64,000 nt of DNA from Clostridium lacusfryxellense. Its GTDB lineage: Bacteria > Bacillota > Clostridia > Clostridiales > Clostridiaceae. The notes below the pieces were generated by a model. That model saw only the letters and a list, made by a program, of their open reading frames with translations, was not told the origin of the DNA and did no database searches. The stretch's first letter is position 1. Every line of letters begins with the position of its first letter. The position numbers and the translations under genes are program-made. The DNA is taken from assembly GCF_018861735.1 (NCBI RefSeq), contig NZ_JAHLEB010000010.1, forward strand, positions 55,420-119,419, given 5' to 3'. Shown one piece after another: positions 1-9,117 of the stretch.

Positions 1-72
1 ATACCATAATCTCTCTAGATAGGTGTTGATGTTTTATAAAACTTATATGACTTATTTTCAGATAATTTCGAC

Positions 73-205
73 TTATCCACAAAATAAAGAAAGTTATCCA
101 CTAAATGAGGATAACTTTCTTTTATTGTACCTTAACGGAACCATATTATGCTAATAATATAATATTTATGCATGATTATTTAATTTTATAGTAAAGTTAT
201 CCACA
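73..205. promoter_or_regulatory. Cluster of three DnaA-box-like sequences
   Basis: Two exact TTATCCACA nonamers (73-81 and 197-205) and one TTATCCACT (94-102) lie within 133 bp. TTATCCACA is the consensus DnaA box. The middle copy is part of the hairpin at 86-122, so it may be incidental. No dnaA, dnaN or other origin genes are in the window, so an origin is not claimed. The rest of 1-288 is AT-rich and shows no convincing gene. Confidence 0.35.
86..122. terminator. Hairpin, probable terminator
   Basis: A perfect 14-bp stem (86-99 pairs with 109-122) with a 9-nt loop is followed by a T-rich tail on the plus strand. It could end a gene lying left of the window. Confidence 0.5.
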
Positions 206-288
206 GGCTGGGAATTAATCTCAACGTGGATTCTAACATTTTCTTATGTATATCATTAACAGCTATAAATTTATCTTGCCTACTTTAA

Positions 289-666
289 TTATGCAATATC
301 ATTCAAGTTACTGTTACTTGTAGTCATTATTTCAACATTTAATAAACCATTTTTTATTTCTTTAACATCTTTTGAAGTATTCTTTGTAGAAAGCTCTATC
401 ACATCAATTTTTTTATTTACATTCTCTACAATATCATTATGGTCCTTTTCATTCTGAGCCATATGTGATTTTTGCACTTCTGCAATAGTTTCAACTTTAC
501 TAGTTAAATCTTCTATTAATAAAGTGTTTCTCTCCACTTTAACGTTCAAAGCAGTTAAATCTTGCTTTACAGCAGTTAAATCATTTTTTATGTCCTTAAT
601 ATCAGTTTTAAATAAAGAAAACTCTATATACATCTTTTCCATTAATTCAAATGTTTTATCGTCCAA
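289..666 (-). CDS. Small coiled-coil protein, function unknown
   Basis: A 125-residue acidic, lysine-rich protein with no membrane segment or cysteine. Leucine, isoleucine and valine recur at heptad spacing from about residue 15 to 110, so it should form a long coiled coil. The start is TTG at 666, preceded by AAAGGTGG at a suitable distance; no better ATG exists. It stands alone, followed by the DnaA-box-like region and preceded by a membrane-protein gene on the same strand 87 bp upstream. Similar short coiled-coil proteins are common in clostridia without a known function. It is unlikely to be a shadow frame because nothing else codes here. Confidence 0.7.
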   Translation of the reverse strand: MDDKTFELMEKMYIEFSLFKTDIKDIKNDLTAVKQDLTALNVKVERNTLLIEDLTSKVETIAEVQKSHMAQNEKDHNDIVENVNKKIDVIELSTKNTSKDVKEIKNGLLNVEIMTTSNSNLNDIA

Positions 667-753
667 TTCATTACCACCTTTAAAGATTTTCTAATGATCT
701 CGCCCTTTATTATAACCTCAAACTTATAAAATTTCAAGGCAAAATCGTTAAAA

Positions 754-1023
754 TTATATCACCTTGTAAATGTATTTTAAAAATATAAATATTTGTACTA
801 TCAGTATGGCAGGTATTCCTATTACAAATTTATTATGTTTTGTTTTATGCCTAAATAAACGCATACCCATAAATATTCCCAAAGACCCAAACGCCAACGC
901 TATAGCGAATAAAGTGTTTTCTGGAGTTCTCCATTTTCCCTTTCGCGATTTGTTTTTATCTGAGTACATCACAAAAACACCGTACAAGTTTATTGCTAAA
1001 ATATAATATAGAAATAATTTCAT
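754..1023 (-). CDS. DUF1294 family membrane protein
   Basis: An 89-residue protein with hydrophobic stretches at about 3-19, 36-55 and 66-87, separated by a basic loop rich in K and R (residues 22-32). The order (short TM, basic KRKGKWRTPE-like loop, small-residue TM with GSLGIFMGM, then a RHKTKHNKF loop and a last TM) is typical of DUF1294. The family has no assigned function. The start is ATG at 1023 with GGAGG seven bases upstream. A promoter-like segment shared with the GntR gene at 7.8 kb lies just upstream (1054-1104). Confidence 0.85.
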   Translation of the reverse strand: MKLFLYYILAINLYGVFVMYSDKNKSRKGKWRTPENTLFAIALAFGSLGIFMGMRLFRHKTKHNKFVIGIPAILIVQIFIFLKYIYKVI

Positions 1024-1053
1024 TGTTTTTCCTCCATTTCGATTCTGGTGGCT

Positions 1054-1104
1054 TAATTATATAATAAATAGCCCTTTAAAATCAATGGTGTTATTTTTGC
1101 TACG
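1054..1104 (-). promoter_or_regulatory. Shared promoter-like segment, copy 1
   Basis: Read on the minus strand, this segment has TTGATT and TATAAT spaced by 18 bases. Nearly the whole 50 bp recurs at 7876-7928 upstream of another minus-strand gene, including the flanks TAATTATATAATAAAT and ATCAATGG. It is about 30 bp upstream of the DUF1294 start and probably supplies its promoter. Confidence 0.55.
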
Positions 1105-1259
1105 CTCATCGATTATTAAATCACATAAAGTTTACATAAATATTTGATAATTCCTATTTATTTATTTGTTAATATAAGTATATAGAAGAATTGAAAGCTA
1201 CTAAATATCTGTTTGTTTGGATAGTTTTAGCACTTATTTATAATTAGGAGGGGTCAGTT

Positions 1260-2192
1260 ATGAAAAAAATAAATTTAATAAAAATTACGTTAGATATCAT
1301 AATGGTAGTTGCTTTTGTACTACTATTTAATTACAAAACTCCCGGGATGTTATTTCACGAAGTTGTAGGACTTGCTATAGGTGGTGTGATTTTGATTCAT
1401 TGTGGATTAAATTGGAAATGGATTAAAGGCATAACTTTAAAAATATTTAAACATAAATTACCTTTAAAAACTAGAATTGGGTACATTTTAAACATACTTT
1501 TGTTACTTAGCGTTATATTCATAATTATTAGTGGATTATTAATTTCTAAAAAGCTATTTCCTGGTTTAGCATTAAGTGGCGGTAAGGGCCTACAGGGTTT
1601 ACACATATCTATATCCTATTTTTGCCTTTTATTAATAGGAATTCATATTGGTCTTCACTGGAACTTCGTAATGAATTCTTTTAGAATAATATTTAAAATA
1701 ACAGAGCAAAAGAAAATATATTCTTATATATCAAGGGTTTTGGCTGTTTTATTATTAACCTTTGGCATATACAGTGCTTATAACGTAAACTTTGTCTCTA
1801 AAATTACAACGATTAGTGCTTTTAGCACCTCTAGCGGTGGTGGCGGTGGAGATATGAAAAGAGGAGACTTTAAACCAAACGAAGATGGCACTGGCTTCTC
1901 TCAAAAAGATGGTGATTCATCGGAAGCTGGAGGTTTTGCCACACAAGAGGATGCAACTTTGGCAAGTGATAGTGCTGTAGCACCAGATGGCAATACTAAG
2001 CATCAAGAAAATGGCAATTCAACAAGAGGTGCTGGTGGTCGGCCACAAGGAAATGGAAAACAAATGGGCGGTGGCCAAAATAATACTAGTATTCTAGGAA
2101 TTATTACATCTTATCTTGGAGTAATATCAGTATTTTCTATAATAACATTTTATGTAGAAAAACTATTTACTAAAAGGAAGAAAATAGTTTAA
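1260..2192 (+). CDS. DUF4405 domain membrane protein with a glycine-rich loop
   Basis: A 310-residue integral membrane protein. The first 175 residues have about five membrane segments with paired histidines in and beside them (LFHEVVG, ILIHCGLNW, LQGLHIS, GIHIGLHW), the pattern of the DUF4405 family, regarded as a flavinylation-associated b-type cytochrome domain. Residues about 190-275 form a hydrophilic low-complexity loop rich in G, S, N, Q and D, followed by a last membrane segment and a basic tail. Heme ligation by the histidines is inferred from the family. The start is ATG with AGGAGGGG upstream. No FMN-binding or flavin-transferase gene is adjacent. It ends at a bidirectional terminator shared with the convergent kinase gene. 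Confidence 0.8.
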   Translation: MKKINLIKITLDIIMVVAFVLLFNYKTPGMLFHEVVGLAIGGVILIHCGLNWKWIKGITLKIFKHKLPLKTRIGYILNILLLLSVIFIIISGLLISKKLFPGLALSGGKGLQGLHISISYFCLLLIGIHIGLHWNFVMNSFRIIFKITEQKKIYSYISRVLAVLLLTFGIYSAYNVNFVSKITTISAFSTSSGGGGGDMKRGDFKPNEDGTGFSQKDGDSSEAGGFATQEDATLASDSAVAPDGNTKHQENGNSTRGAGGRPQGNGKQMGGGQNNTSILGIITSYLGVISVFSIITFYVEKLFTKRKKIV

Positions 2193-2214
2193 AACTTTAA
2201 AGCTAAGGATAATG

Positions 2215-2259
2215 AATACTCCCTTACTTTTATTTTCACAATAAAGGCAAGGGAGTATT
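2215..2259. terminator. Bidirectional terminator
   Basis: The inverted repeat AATACTCCCTT...AAGGGAGTATT, with extra pairing inside, lies between the convergent DUF4405 and histidine kinase genes. Confidence 0.75.
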
Positions 2260-2262
2260 AAA

Positions 2263-3996
2263 TTACGAATAAACATCTGAAAGTTCCACTCGTATACTTT
2301 GATTTGTACTTGGCACTTTGCTACTATACATCATATTCTGACGTACTACTTTTCTTGAAGGAATCATAACTATAAACTTGCTTCCTATCCCAAATTCACT
2401 TTCAACGGATATTGTACCACCATGTAATTCTACTATCGACTTAACTAAACTTAAGCCAACACCTGTACCTTCTGCATTTCTTGATAGAGATTTATCTACT
2501 TGCCTAAATCTATCAAATATCATATCCAAGTTTTTTTCTTCAATTCCAATGCCATTATCGCTCACTGATATTTCAACAAATTCATTTTTCTCTTTAAAAG
2601 CTACAAGTATTTCATCACCTTTGTCTGAAAATTTTATCGCATTCGATATTAGATTTAATACTATTCTCTCTATCTTTTCTGTATCACAAGCAATAATTTT
2701 TTCTTCTACATCCGTATCAAAAATAATATTTAAACCTTTACTGTCAGTAAAATCAGTAACTGACATCACTATTTCTTCTACAACTTCCACTATATTGTTA
2801 TTGGATAAGTTCAATTTAAAAAATCCTGCTTCAATTTTTGATAAATCTACTATGTTATTAATAATTTTAGATAATCTATATGAATTTTGATTGATTGATT
2901 CAATATATTTAATAATTGTATCCTTCTTCTCATCAAGTGATCCACTAGTGCAATACATATTAAATAACTGAGCTGTTGCACATATAACATTTAATGGTGT
3001 TTTAAGCTCATGAGATATGTTAACAAGGAATTCTCCCTGTAATTTCAATGCTTCTTCCATAACTATAGTAGACTTTATTTCAGGAGTAACATCTACTATT
3101 AAAATTAATATTTCTTGTATTTCTCCATTTTTTTCAAACATGGGTTCAAAAATAACATTCCAATATACCTCTTTTTCATTTACCCAATGCTTTTTTTTAT
3201 TCAAATGCTTAGTTTTCTTTTCTTCTAACACCTCCCTAATACTCTGGTAATAATCACTTGTTTTAAATGTTATAAATAAATCTTCAACCTTTTTACCTTT
3301 TAGTTGCTCGATTGATTTAAAATTAGTATTCAATAATGTAATTATACCAAATGCCTTTTTATTAGTATCCTTTATCTTTAAGTCTGGACATGATAATCTA
3401 ACAACTGGTAAATCAAAAGTATCTATGATTTTGTTCAAAATTTCATATCGGCTTCTTATAGATTTTTCATGTTTTAGGTATTCCGTCATGTCCTTGGCAC
3501 AAATCACCCCTAAAATAAATTTACCTTCACTGTCATAAATAGGGGTTCCACTAATATCTACTTGTATTGTTTTATGAGGAGACTTTATTATCATTCTCAT
3601 ATTTTTAAAAGTTTCACCGCTCATAACTCTAATGGATGGATTATTTTCCAAGTCAATTTTTTCTCCATCAACATCATAATACTCAGATTCTTTACATCCA
3701 TCACCTATCTTAACTATGTCATGAGACGATAAAAATATTTCTCTTGCTTTTTTATTAAATAATGTATATAGTCCTTTATCATCAAAAAAACAAATACCAT
3801 CAGCTATATTTTCTACGATAACTTCTAATTCTTCTTTCTGCTCTTGAATCTTTCTAGATTGATCTATTGTTTCCTCAAGAATTACTCCTTCAGATAAATT
3901 TTCAATTACACCAACTAGCTGTGCATTTTTTTGCTCTAACTCTTGAATTCTCTTATTTTGTTTCTCTAATTTTTTTTCAAAAACCCCTTCTTCCAT
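2263..3996 (-). CDS. Cytoplasmic PAS-PAS sensor histidine kinase
   Basis: A 577-residue orphan sensor kinase. In order: an N-terminal coiled coil (about residues 5-60), a PAS domain (about 60-175, containing ENIADGICFFDDKG), a second PAS-like domain (about 185-310), a HisKA dimerisation helix with the phospho-accepting His in NISHELKTPLN, and an ATPase domain with the N box (NLISNAIKFS), G1 (DNGIGI) and G2 (GTGVGLSLV). There is no membrane segment, so it should sense an internal signal. I chose ATG at 3996 over an upstream GTG at 4005 because AAGGGTGG sits just before it. No response regulator is next to it. In clostridia such orphan PAS kinases often feed Spo0A or other phosphorelays, but nothing here proves that. 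Confidence 0.9.
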   Translation of the reverse strand: MEEGVFEKKLEKQNKRIQELEQKNAQLVGVIENLSEGVILEETIDQSRKIQEQKEELEVIVENIADGICFFDDKGLYTLFNKKAREIFLSSHDIVKIGDGCKESEYYDVDGEKIDLENNPSIRVMSGETFKNMRMIIKSPHKTIQVDISGTPIYDSEGKFILGVICAKDMTEYLKHEKSIRSRYEILNKIIDTFDLPVVRLSCPDLKIKDTNKKAFGIITLLNTNFKSIEQLKGKKVEDLFITFKTSDYYQSIREVLEEKKTKHLNKKKHWVNEKEVYWNVIFEPMFEKNGEIQEILILIVDVTPEIKSTIVMEEALKLQGEFLVNISHELKTPLNVICATAQLFNMYCTSGSLDEKKDTIIKYIESINQNSYRLSKIINNIVDLSKIEAGFFKLNLSNNNIVEVVEEIVMSVTDFTDSKGLNIIFDTDVEEKIIACDTEKIERIVLNLISNAIKFSDKGDEILVAFKEKNEFVEISVSDNGIGIEEKNLDMIFDRFRQVDKSLSRNAEGTGVGLSLVKSIVELHGGTISVESEFGIGSKFIVMIPSRKVVRQNMMYSSKVPSTNQSIRVELSDVYS

Positions 3997-4124
3997 AGTA
4001 ACCACCCTTCTGAACTTATATTGTTATTTATATATCAAGAACCACCTAAATCTCAATTTAATTGTAACACAAATGTAATTAAGTTACTTTAAAACAATCT
4101 AGTAAAATATTGTCAATAATAGTT

Positions 4125-4152
4125 AAACCCTCAACTAATTAGTCGAGGGTTT
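4125..4152 (-). terminator. Palindromic hairpin after the PTS gene
   Basis: AAACCCTC pairs with GAGGGTTT around an inner CTAATTAG palindrome. It lies about 50 bp past the PTS stop codon on the minus strand. The T-run is weak. Confidence 0.5.
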
Positions 4153-4200
4153 CTATTTACACTTTAACTACATCTTTATTTTAGAAATTATAAATTACTA

Positions 4201-5586
4201 TTAGTTTAATTCTATCTCTGTTTCTATTTTTTTATTAACTAACACATAAGTAATAGCAAAAGAAACCGCAATGGCTATTATAATTCCTAAAACTACATAT
4301 AAGAAGTATGGTCCAATATAGGCAGCAAGGCTAAATATGCTAGAAGTAATATATGCATATAAACGAACTCCGAAAGCTGCGATAAATGCTGAAGACACCG
4401 AACTTCCAATTGTGGCTGCAATAAAAGCTTTACGATGTTTTGCTAGCACTCCAAATAATGCTGGTTCCGTAATTCCTAAAAGTCCTGAAACCGCTGCTGA
4501 TAATATAACTGATTTTTGTTGTTTATTTTCTGTTCTAACATATATTGCTAAAGTTGCACCAGTGATAGCCATATTTGCCATGAACATCATGGGCATCAAC
4601 ATATCAAATCCATTTTCAGAGAAATTCTGTAGTGCTATAGGAGTCATTGCATGATGCATTCCTGTAAATACTGCAATAGGTCTAATTGCTCCTACAACAA
4701 CTCCCGCGAGTATTGGTGATATAGCAAATAAAGCACGAATAACAATAGCAAGTCCATTACCTAAATACGTTCCTGCAGGTCCAATTACGATTAGTGTAAG
4801 TGGAATAATGATAAACAATGTTAGAGTCGGAGTAAATACTGTTCTTAATACCTCTGGCATTATTTTATCTACCCATTTGTGAATGTAACTTAAAGCCCAA
4901 ATTGCAATAATAATTGGAATAACAGATCCACTATAATTGATAACAGGAATTGGCATTCCTAGGAAAATAAATTTGCTTATTTCGCCTGCTTTTGCTGCAC
5001 TAATAAGTGTTGGATACATCATTCCGCCAGCAACAGCAAGTGCCATATAAATATTAGTTTTAAAGATTTTAGCAGCAGATACTGCTAAGAAGAATGGTAG
5101 GAAATTAAATACACCACTAGCTATTAAATCTATGATAATTACTGTATCACTTGTAGCAGATATTACCTTTAGCGCAAGCAATCCTGATAAGACCCCTTTG
5201 ATCATACCAGCCCCTGCAATTGCAGGAACTATTGGACCAAATACTCCAGAAACTATATCAAGAAGTTTGGATACTATCCCTTTTTTCTCCTGCTTGTTTT
5301 GCGTATTTTTCGGACTCTCATTAGTAATTCCTAGTTTGTTATTTAAAGCCTCGTAATAACTTTCTACATTTGTTCCTATTACTATTTGAAATTGGTTGTT
5401 TTGTGATTTAGTACCCATTACACCTTGAAGTTTTTCAATATTATCTTTTTGTATTTTTGAGTTATCATAAAGATCAAATCGAAGTCTAGTCATACAATGC
5501 CATGCATTCTTTATATTTTCTTTACCTCCAACATATTTTATGATTCCATCTATTGTATCTCTGTTTACTTTATCTACTTTGTTCAC
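4201..5586 (-). CDS. PTS sugar transporter, EIIBC component (beta-glucoside/sucrose family)
   Basis: A 461-residue phosphotransferase permease. Residues 1-85 are an EIIB domain with the phosphocysteine in WHCMTRLRF (Cys31). Residues 110-455 are an EIIC domain of about ten membrane segments containing the family signature GITEPALFGV. There is no EIIA domain, so an EIIA from another gene must phosphorylate it. The start is GTG at 5586 with GAGGGGG upstream. It is divergent from the RspA-type dehydratase gene; the 268-bp gap holds a cre-like site and a long inverted repeat, suggesting CcpA control and control by the GntR regulator at 7.1-7.8 kb. The substrate cannot be read from sequence; the neighbours suggest a sugar that yields a sugar acid. 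Confidence 0.9.
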   Translation of the reverse strand: MNKVDKVNRDTIDGIIKYVGGKENIKNAWHCMTRLRFDLYDNSKIQKDNIEKLQGVMGTKSQNNQFQIVIGTNVESYYEALNNKLGITNESPKNTQNKQEKKGIVSKLLDIVSGVFGPIVPAIAGAGMIKGVLSGLLALKVISATSDTVIIIDLIASGVFNFLPFFLAVSAAKIFKTNIYMALAVAGGMMYPTLISAAKAGEISKFIFLGMPIPVINYSGSVIPIIIAIWALSYIHKWVDKIMPEVLRTVFTPTLTLFIIIPLTLIVIGPAGTYLGNGLAIVIRALFAISPILAGVVVGAIRPIAVFTGMHHAMTPIALQNFSENGFDMLMPMMFMANMAITGATLAIYVRTENKQQKSVILSAAVSGLLGITEPALFGVLAKHRKAFIAATIGSSVSSAFIAAFGVRLYAYITSSIFSLAAYIGPYFLYVVLGIIIAIAVSFAITYVLVNKKIETEIELN

Positions 5587-5655
5587 TTTTTTATCCCCCT
5601 CGTATTTATTAATTCAATTCTTCTTGGCTACATAATAGCATATTAAAAGCTAGAT

Positions 5656-5669
5656 TGAAAACGGTTAAA
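5656..5669. promoter_or_regulatory. cre-like catabolite repression site
   Basis: TGAAAACGGTTAAA agrees with the consensus TGWAANCGNTNWCA at all positions but one. It is 70 bp upstream of the PTS start codon, where CcpA would repress transcription. Confidence 0.5.
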
Positions 5670-5726
5670 AAAACCAATAATAAATACAAACGCTTATATA
5701 TCAACGTTTATATGAATTTTCCTTAG

Positions 5727-5774
5727 AATTGGTATGGTAATTAACCTAATAGCTATCAATTACCAAACCAAATT
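5727..5774. promoter_or_regulatory. Long inverted repeat, candidate GntR operator
   Basis: AATTGGTATGGTAATT (5727-5742) is nearly the reverse complement of AATTACCAAACCAAATT (5758-5774). The arms are separated by 15 bp in the divergent PTS/dehydratase promoter region. The likely binder is the HutC-type regulator encoded on the far side of the dehydratase gene; this is inference. Confidence 0.55.
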
Positions 5775-5854
5775 GACCTACAGTATATTATGTGTTTAAA
5801 TTTAACTAATAAAGACATTTGATCTAATTAAATTTATTAAAGGAGCTGTTCTTT

Positions 5855-7054
5855 TTGGAACCAACAATTATTACTAATATATCCACTTTTATTGTGAAAC
5901 CTTCTCGCCACAATCTGGTTGTAGTCAAAATAGAAACTAACAAAAATGTTTATGGATACGGTTGTGCAACATTTCAACAACGTCCTCTAGCAGTTGAGAG
6001 TATAATTGAGAACTATTTAAAGCCTTTATTAATTAATAGAGATGCTAATAATATTGAAGATCTTTGGCAAATGATGATGGTTAATGCTTATTGGAGAAAT
6101 GGTCCAGTTATAAATAATGCTGTTGCTGGTATTGACATGGCATTATGGGACATAAAAGCAAAACTTGCAAATATGCCTCTTTATCAGTTATTCGGTGGTA
6201 AATCAAAGGATGCTATTGCCGCATATATGCATGCTGATGGTCTAACCTTAGATGAATTATTTACCAATGTGGATGCGCTTATTGAAGAAGGTTATCTTCA
6301 TATTCGCTGCCAATTAGGTTTATATGGTGGCAAAAATCAACAAATGTCTAAACCAGATAACTCTACTGACGGCGCATATTATAATCCTGATGTGTATATG
6401 AGGGATACTGTGAATATGTTTGCAAAACTTAGAGAGCGTTACGGATACGACATTCATTTTATTCATGATGTACATGAACGTCTATCTCCTAATCAAGCAA
6501 TTTCTCTTGCAAAAGATTTGGAGCCTTACAAACCGTATTTCTTAGAAGATATTTTGCCACCAAATCAAAATGAATGGTTAGCACAACTTCGTTCTCAATG
6601 TACTACGCCAATTGCTACGGGCGAATTATTTAACAACCCTATGGAATGGCAAAACATTATTATCAATAGACAAGTTGATTTTATCCGTTGTCATGTATCT
6701 CAAATTGGAGGTATAACACCTGCCCTTAAACTAGGTGCTCTTTGTCAAAACTTTGGCATTGGTATAGCATGGCATGGTCCATCAGACATGACTCCTATTG
6801 GAGTTGCTGTTAATGTTCATTTAGATATGTTTCTCCACAATGCTAAAATCCAAGAAATTCAAGTTGCTGATGAAAAAATCAAAAAACTTTTTCCTAACTC
6901 TGTAGAAGTTAAAAGAGGATATATTTATCCAAGTGACTCTGTTGGTATAGGTGTTGAATTTGACGAAGAAGCGGCAAAATCTTATCCCGTTGAATATCGT
7001 CCTCATGAATGGACCCAATCTCGAGTGCCAAATGGATCTATTCATACTCCATAA
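5855..7054 (+). CDS. RspA/ManD-type sugar-acid dehydratase (enolase superfamily)
   Basis: A 399-residue protein of the mandelate racemase/enolase superfamily, D-mannonate dehydratase/RspA branch. It has the N-terminal capping domain (about 1-120, with [16 protein letters not shown]) and then the barrel. Metal-binding acidic residues appear in [15 protein letters not shown] and ATGELFNNP, and a catalytic-type His in [10 protein letters not shown]. Members dehydrate D-mannonate or D-gluconate to 2-keto-3-deoxygluconate; many RspA proteins have low or no activity, so the substrate is uncertain. The start is TTG at 5855, with AGGAG ten bases upstream. It lies between the divergent PTS gene and the convergent GntR gene, so these three genes probably form one uptake, catabolism and control locus. 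No KDG kinase or aldolase is nearby. Confidence 0.88.
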   Translation: MEPTIITNISTFIVKPSRHNLVVVKIETNKNVYGYGCATFQQRPLAVESIIENYLKPLLINRDANNIEDLWQMMMVNAYWRNGPVINNAVAGIDMALWDIKAKLANMPLYQLFGGKSKDAIAAYMHADGLTLDELFTNVDALIEEGYLHIRCQLGLYGGKNQQMSKPDNSTDGAYYNPDVYMRDTVNMFAKLRERYGYDIHFIHDVHERLSPNQAISLAKDLEPYKPYFLEDILPPNQNEWLAQLRSQCTTPIATGELFNNPMEWQNIIINRQVDFIRCHVSQIGGITPALKLGALCQNFGIGIAWHGPSDMTPIGVAVNVHLDMFLHNAKIQEIQVADEKIKKLFPNSVEVKRGYIYPSDSVGIGVEFDEEAAKSYPVEYRPHEWTQSRVPNGSIHTP

Positions 7055-7055
7055 A

Positions 7056-7087
7056 ACAAAAACTCCAAGTTATATTGGAGTTTTTGT
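7056..7087. terminator. Bidirectional terminator
   Basis: A perfect 13-bp stem (7056-7068 with 7075-7087) and 6-nt loop, with A-run and T-run ends, separates the convergent dehydratase and gntR genes. It touches the gntR stop codon. Confidence 0.9.
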
Positions 7088-7800
7088 TAATTCCCTCGTC
7101 TATGTTGAAGATTCTTTTCATTAAATGGCGAAATATAAGACACCGAATAATCTAAAACTATCATTTCACTATATTCAAAAACCTTAGAACTTTCTAAAAT
7201 CCCTCTATTAACTATTTTCATTGCAGATATTCCTTTTTTACAATTGAGTATTGCTGCATCCGCCTTTCCCAGAATTACAGAACTGTAAGTAGTTATAAAA
7301 TGTGAAATTTTATATCCTTTTTCAAACACATAGCTATGTACTGAATTTTTAATATCCTCTTCACTTAAATCTTCGAAATAGCTGCAGGGTAAATTGGATA
7401 CTTCAATTTGAATTTTACGGTAATCTACCATCCTAACCCTTTTAAATTCCCATACTTCTTCATTATCGCTTATATCAAATATTTCTTTTAATACATTATC
7501 AGGTATAATTCTTTTAAGATATATTAATTCCGATCTAATTTCCTTAAATTTATTTTCTGTTAATGAATTATAAATTAAAGGGCTTTTAGAATAATCGTCC
7601 TTTACAAATATACCTGAGCCTTGAATCGATTTAACTGTCCCTATTTTAATTAGTTTCTTTAAAGCTTCCCTAATTGTGTACCTTGAAACCTTATAATGCG
7701 TAGCTAATGATCTTTCCGTTGGCAATTTTCCCCCAGCCTTGTATTTATTCTGATATATTTTACTTAACAGATCTTCAGCAACAAAATCTTTCTTTTTCAT
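7087..7800 (-). CDS. GntR/HutC family transcriptional regulator
   Basis: A 237-residue regulator. Residues 5-70 are a winged helix-turn-helix of the GntR type (GGKLPTERSLATHYKVSRYTIREALKKL pattern, then GSGIFV wing). Residues about 85-230 are a UTRA effector domain, as in HutC-type regulators that bind sugar phosphates or related small ligands. The start is ATG at 7800 with AAAGGAG upstream. It faces the dehydratase gene and probably controls it and the PTS gene; the inverted repeat at 5727-5774 is the best operator candidate. A promoter-like segment shared with the DUF1294 gene lies at 7876-7928. Confidence 0.9.
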   Translation of the reverse strand: MKKKDFVAEDLLSKIYQNKYKAGGKLPTERSLATHYKVSRYTIREALKKLIKIGTVKSIQGSGIFVKDDYSKSPLIYNSLTENKFKEIRSELIYLKRIIPDNVLKEIFDISDNEEVWEFKRVRMVDYRKIQIEVSNLPCSYFEDLSEEDIKNSVHSYVFEKGYKISHFITTYSSVILGKADAAILNCKKGISAMKIVNRGILESSKVFEYSEMIVLDYSVSYISPFNEKNLQHRRGN

Positions 7801-7875
7801 ATTTATGTTGACTCCTTTACTTGTCTGTAATTTTATTTTCCATAACCAAGTTAATAATATCTGATTTCTAGTTTA

Positions 7876-7928
7876 TTAATTATATAATAAATGCCGCAAT
7901 GAAATCAATGGCGTTATTTTACTTGTAT
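7876..7928 (-). promoter_or_regulatory. Shared promoter-like segment, copy 2
   Basis: On the minus strand it reads TTGATT, 18 bases, TATAAT, as at 1054-1104. The two copies share about 40 of 50 bases, beyond what a promoter alone needs. It is 76 bp upstream of the gntR start. Confidence 0.5.
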
Positions 7929-8026
7929 ATCTACACATATAAAGTGTAATATAATATTATGATAAAATGAAAATTAATCTAGATATATTACTAAATATTA
8001 TAAAAAGACGCTGAGGGGGACTATTT

Positions 8027-9112
8027 TTGCTTAGAGATTTATTCATAAACATGTTGATTGAAATCAGTTTTATAAGCATAGTAAGTCAATTAATAAAAAA
8101 ATACGAAATTGGTAGTTCATCTTCTACCAAAATAAAAGTTATAACTGGTATTATAACAGGAATACTCGGAATAACTATAATGTTGTTTGGTGTACAAGTT
8201 GATGATAATACTATACTAGATTTTAGGAATGTTGTTTTAGCTCTTGCAGCTATACATGGTGGAACAATAGCTGTAATTATTTGTGGACTTGTAATTGCAT
8301 TGTTTCGGGTAGCTTATTTCGGTATTAGTTCCGCCTCCCTCTTGGGATTTAGTTTAGTTATAATTATTATAATTGGCTGCGCTGTAATAGCTAATTTTAA
8401 AATTAAAACTAGTCAAAAATGGATTTATTCAACTGTATATAACTTATTTTTTTCAAGCATAATTTTTACAATATTATTAAAAGACAAATTAAATATTATG
8501 AACTTTTTGCTGATCTATTGGAGTACTACTTGTTTAGTCACATGGGTTATAGCTCATTATTCAGATTATTGCCTTACAGCTAACTCACTACTTAGAAGAT
8601 TACAAGTCGAATCTACAAAAGATTTTCTAACAGGCCTTAACAATGTTAGAAATTTTGATAATTTATATAACTATGCAATTAAAAATGCAATAGAAAAAAA
8701 AGAGAAGCTATCGCTATTAATGATTGATATTGATTTTTTCAAAAGAGTTAATGATACATATGGGCATGCAGAAGGAGATATCGTTTTATCTGAACTCGGA
8801 AAGATTTTAACTAAAAACAGTAGAAGTTTTGACATAGTATCTAGAAATGGCGGTGAAGAATTTACTGTATTATTACTAGACTGTGCTAATGAACATGCAA
8901 TCCAAATTGCTGAGCGTATTCGCTGCGGTGTTGAAACTCATCCATTTATTTTATCTACTGGAACCCAAATAGATATCACTGTATCGATAGGAGTTGCTAG
9001 TTATCCAGAAATCACAAATGAAATAGAAAAACTCTTAGAGATATCTGATATAGGATTATACGCTGCAAAACATTCAGGTAGAAACAAGGTGTGTTCAGGT
9101 AAGGAGTGTTAG
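8027..9112 (+). CDS. Membrane-bound diguanylate cyclase (5TM-LYT + GGDEF)
   Basis: A 361-residue protein. Residues 1-185 hold about six hydrophobic segments resembling the 5TM receptor module of LytS-YhcK type. Residues about 195-358 are a GGDEF domain. The active-site motif is GGEEF, a functional variant, and an RxxD inhibitory site (RSFD) lies exactly five residues before it, so it probably makes cyclic di-GMP and is product-inhibited. The start is TTG at 8027, preceded by GAGGGGG. It is monocistronic. The signal sensed by the membrane module is unknown. Confidence 0.9.
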   Translation: MLRDLFINMLIEISFISIVSQLIKKYEIGSSSSTKIKVITGIITGILGITIMLFGVQVDDNTILDFRNVVLALAAIHGGTIAVIICGLVIALFRVAYFGISSASLLGFSLVIIIIIGCAVIANFKIKTSQKWIYSTVYNLFFSSIIFTILLKDKLNIMNFLLIYWSTTCLVTWVIAHYSDYCLTANSLLRRLQVESTKDFLTGLNNVRNFDNLYNYAIKNAIEKKEKLSLLMIDIDFFKRVNDTYGHAEGDIVLSELGKILTKNSRSFDIVSRNGGEEFTVLLLDCANEHAIQIAERIRCGVETHPFILSTGTQIDITVSIGVASYPEITNEIEKLLEISDIGLYAAKHSGRNKVCSGKEC

Positions 9113-9117
9113 GGTTT

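Noticed and set aside
73..205. Replication origin
   Set aside because: No dnaA/dnaN, no AT-rich unwinding element beyond background, and one box lies in a terminator hairpin.
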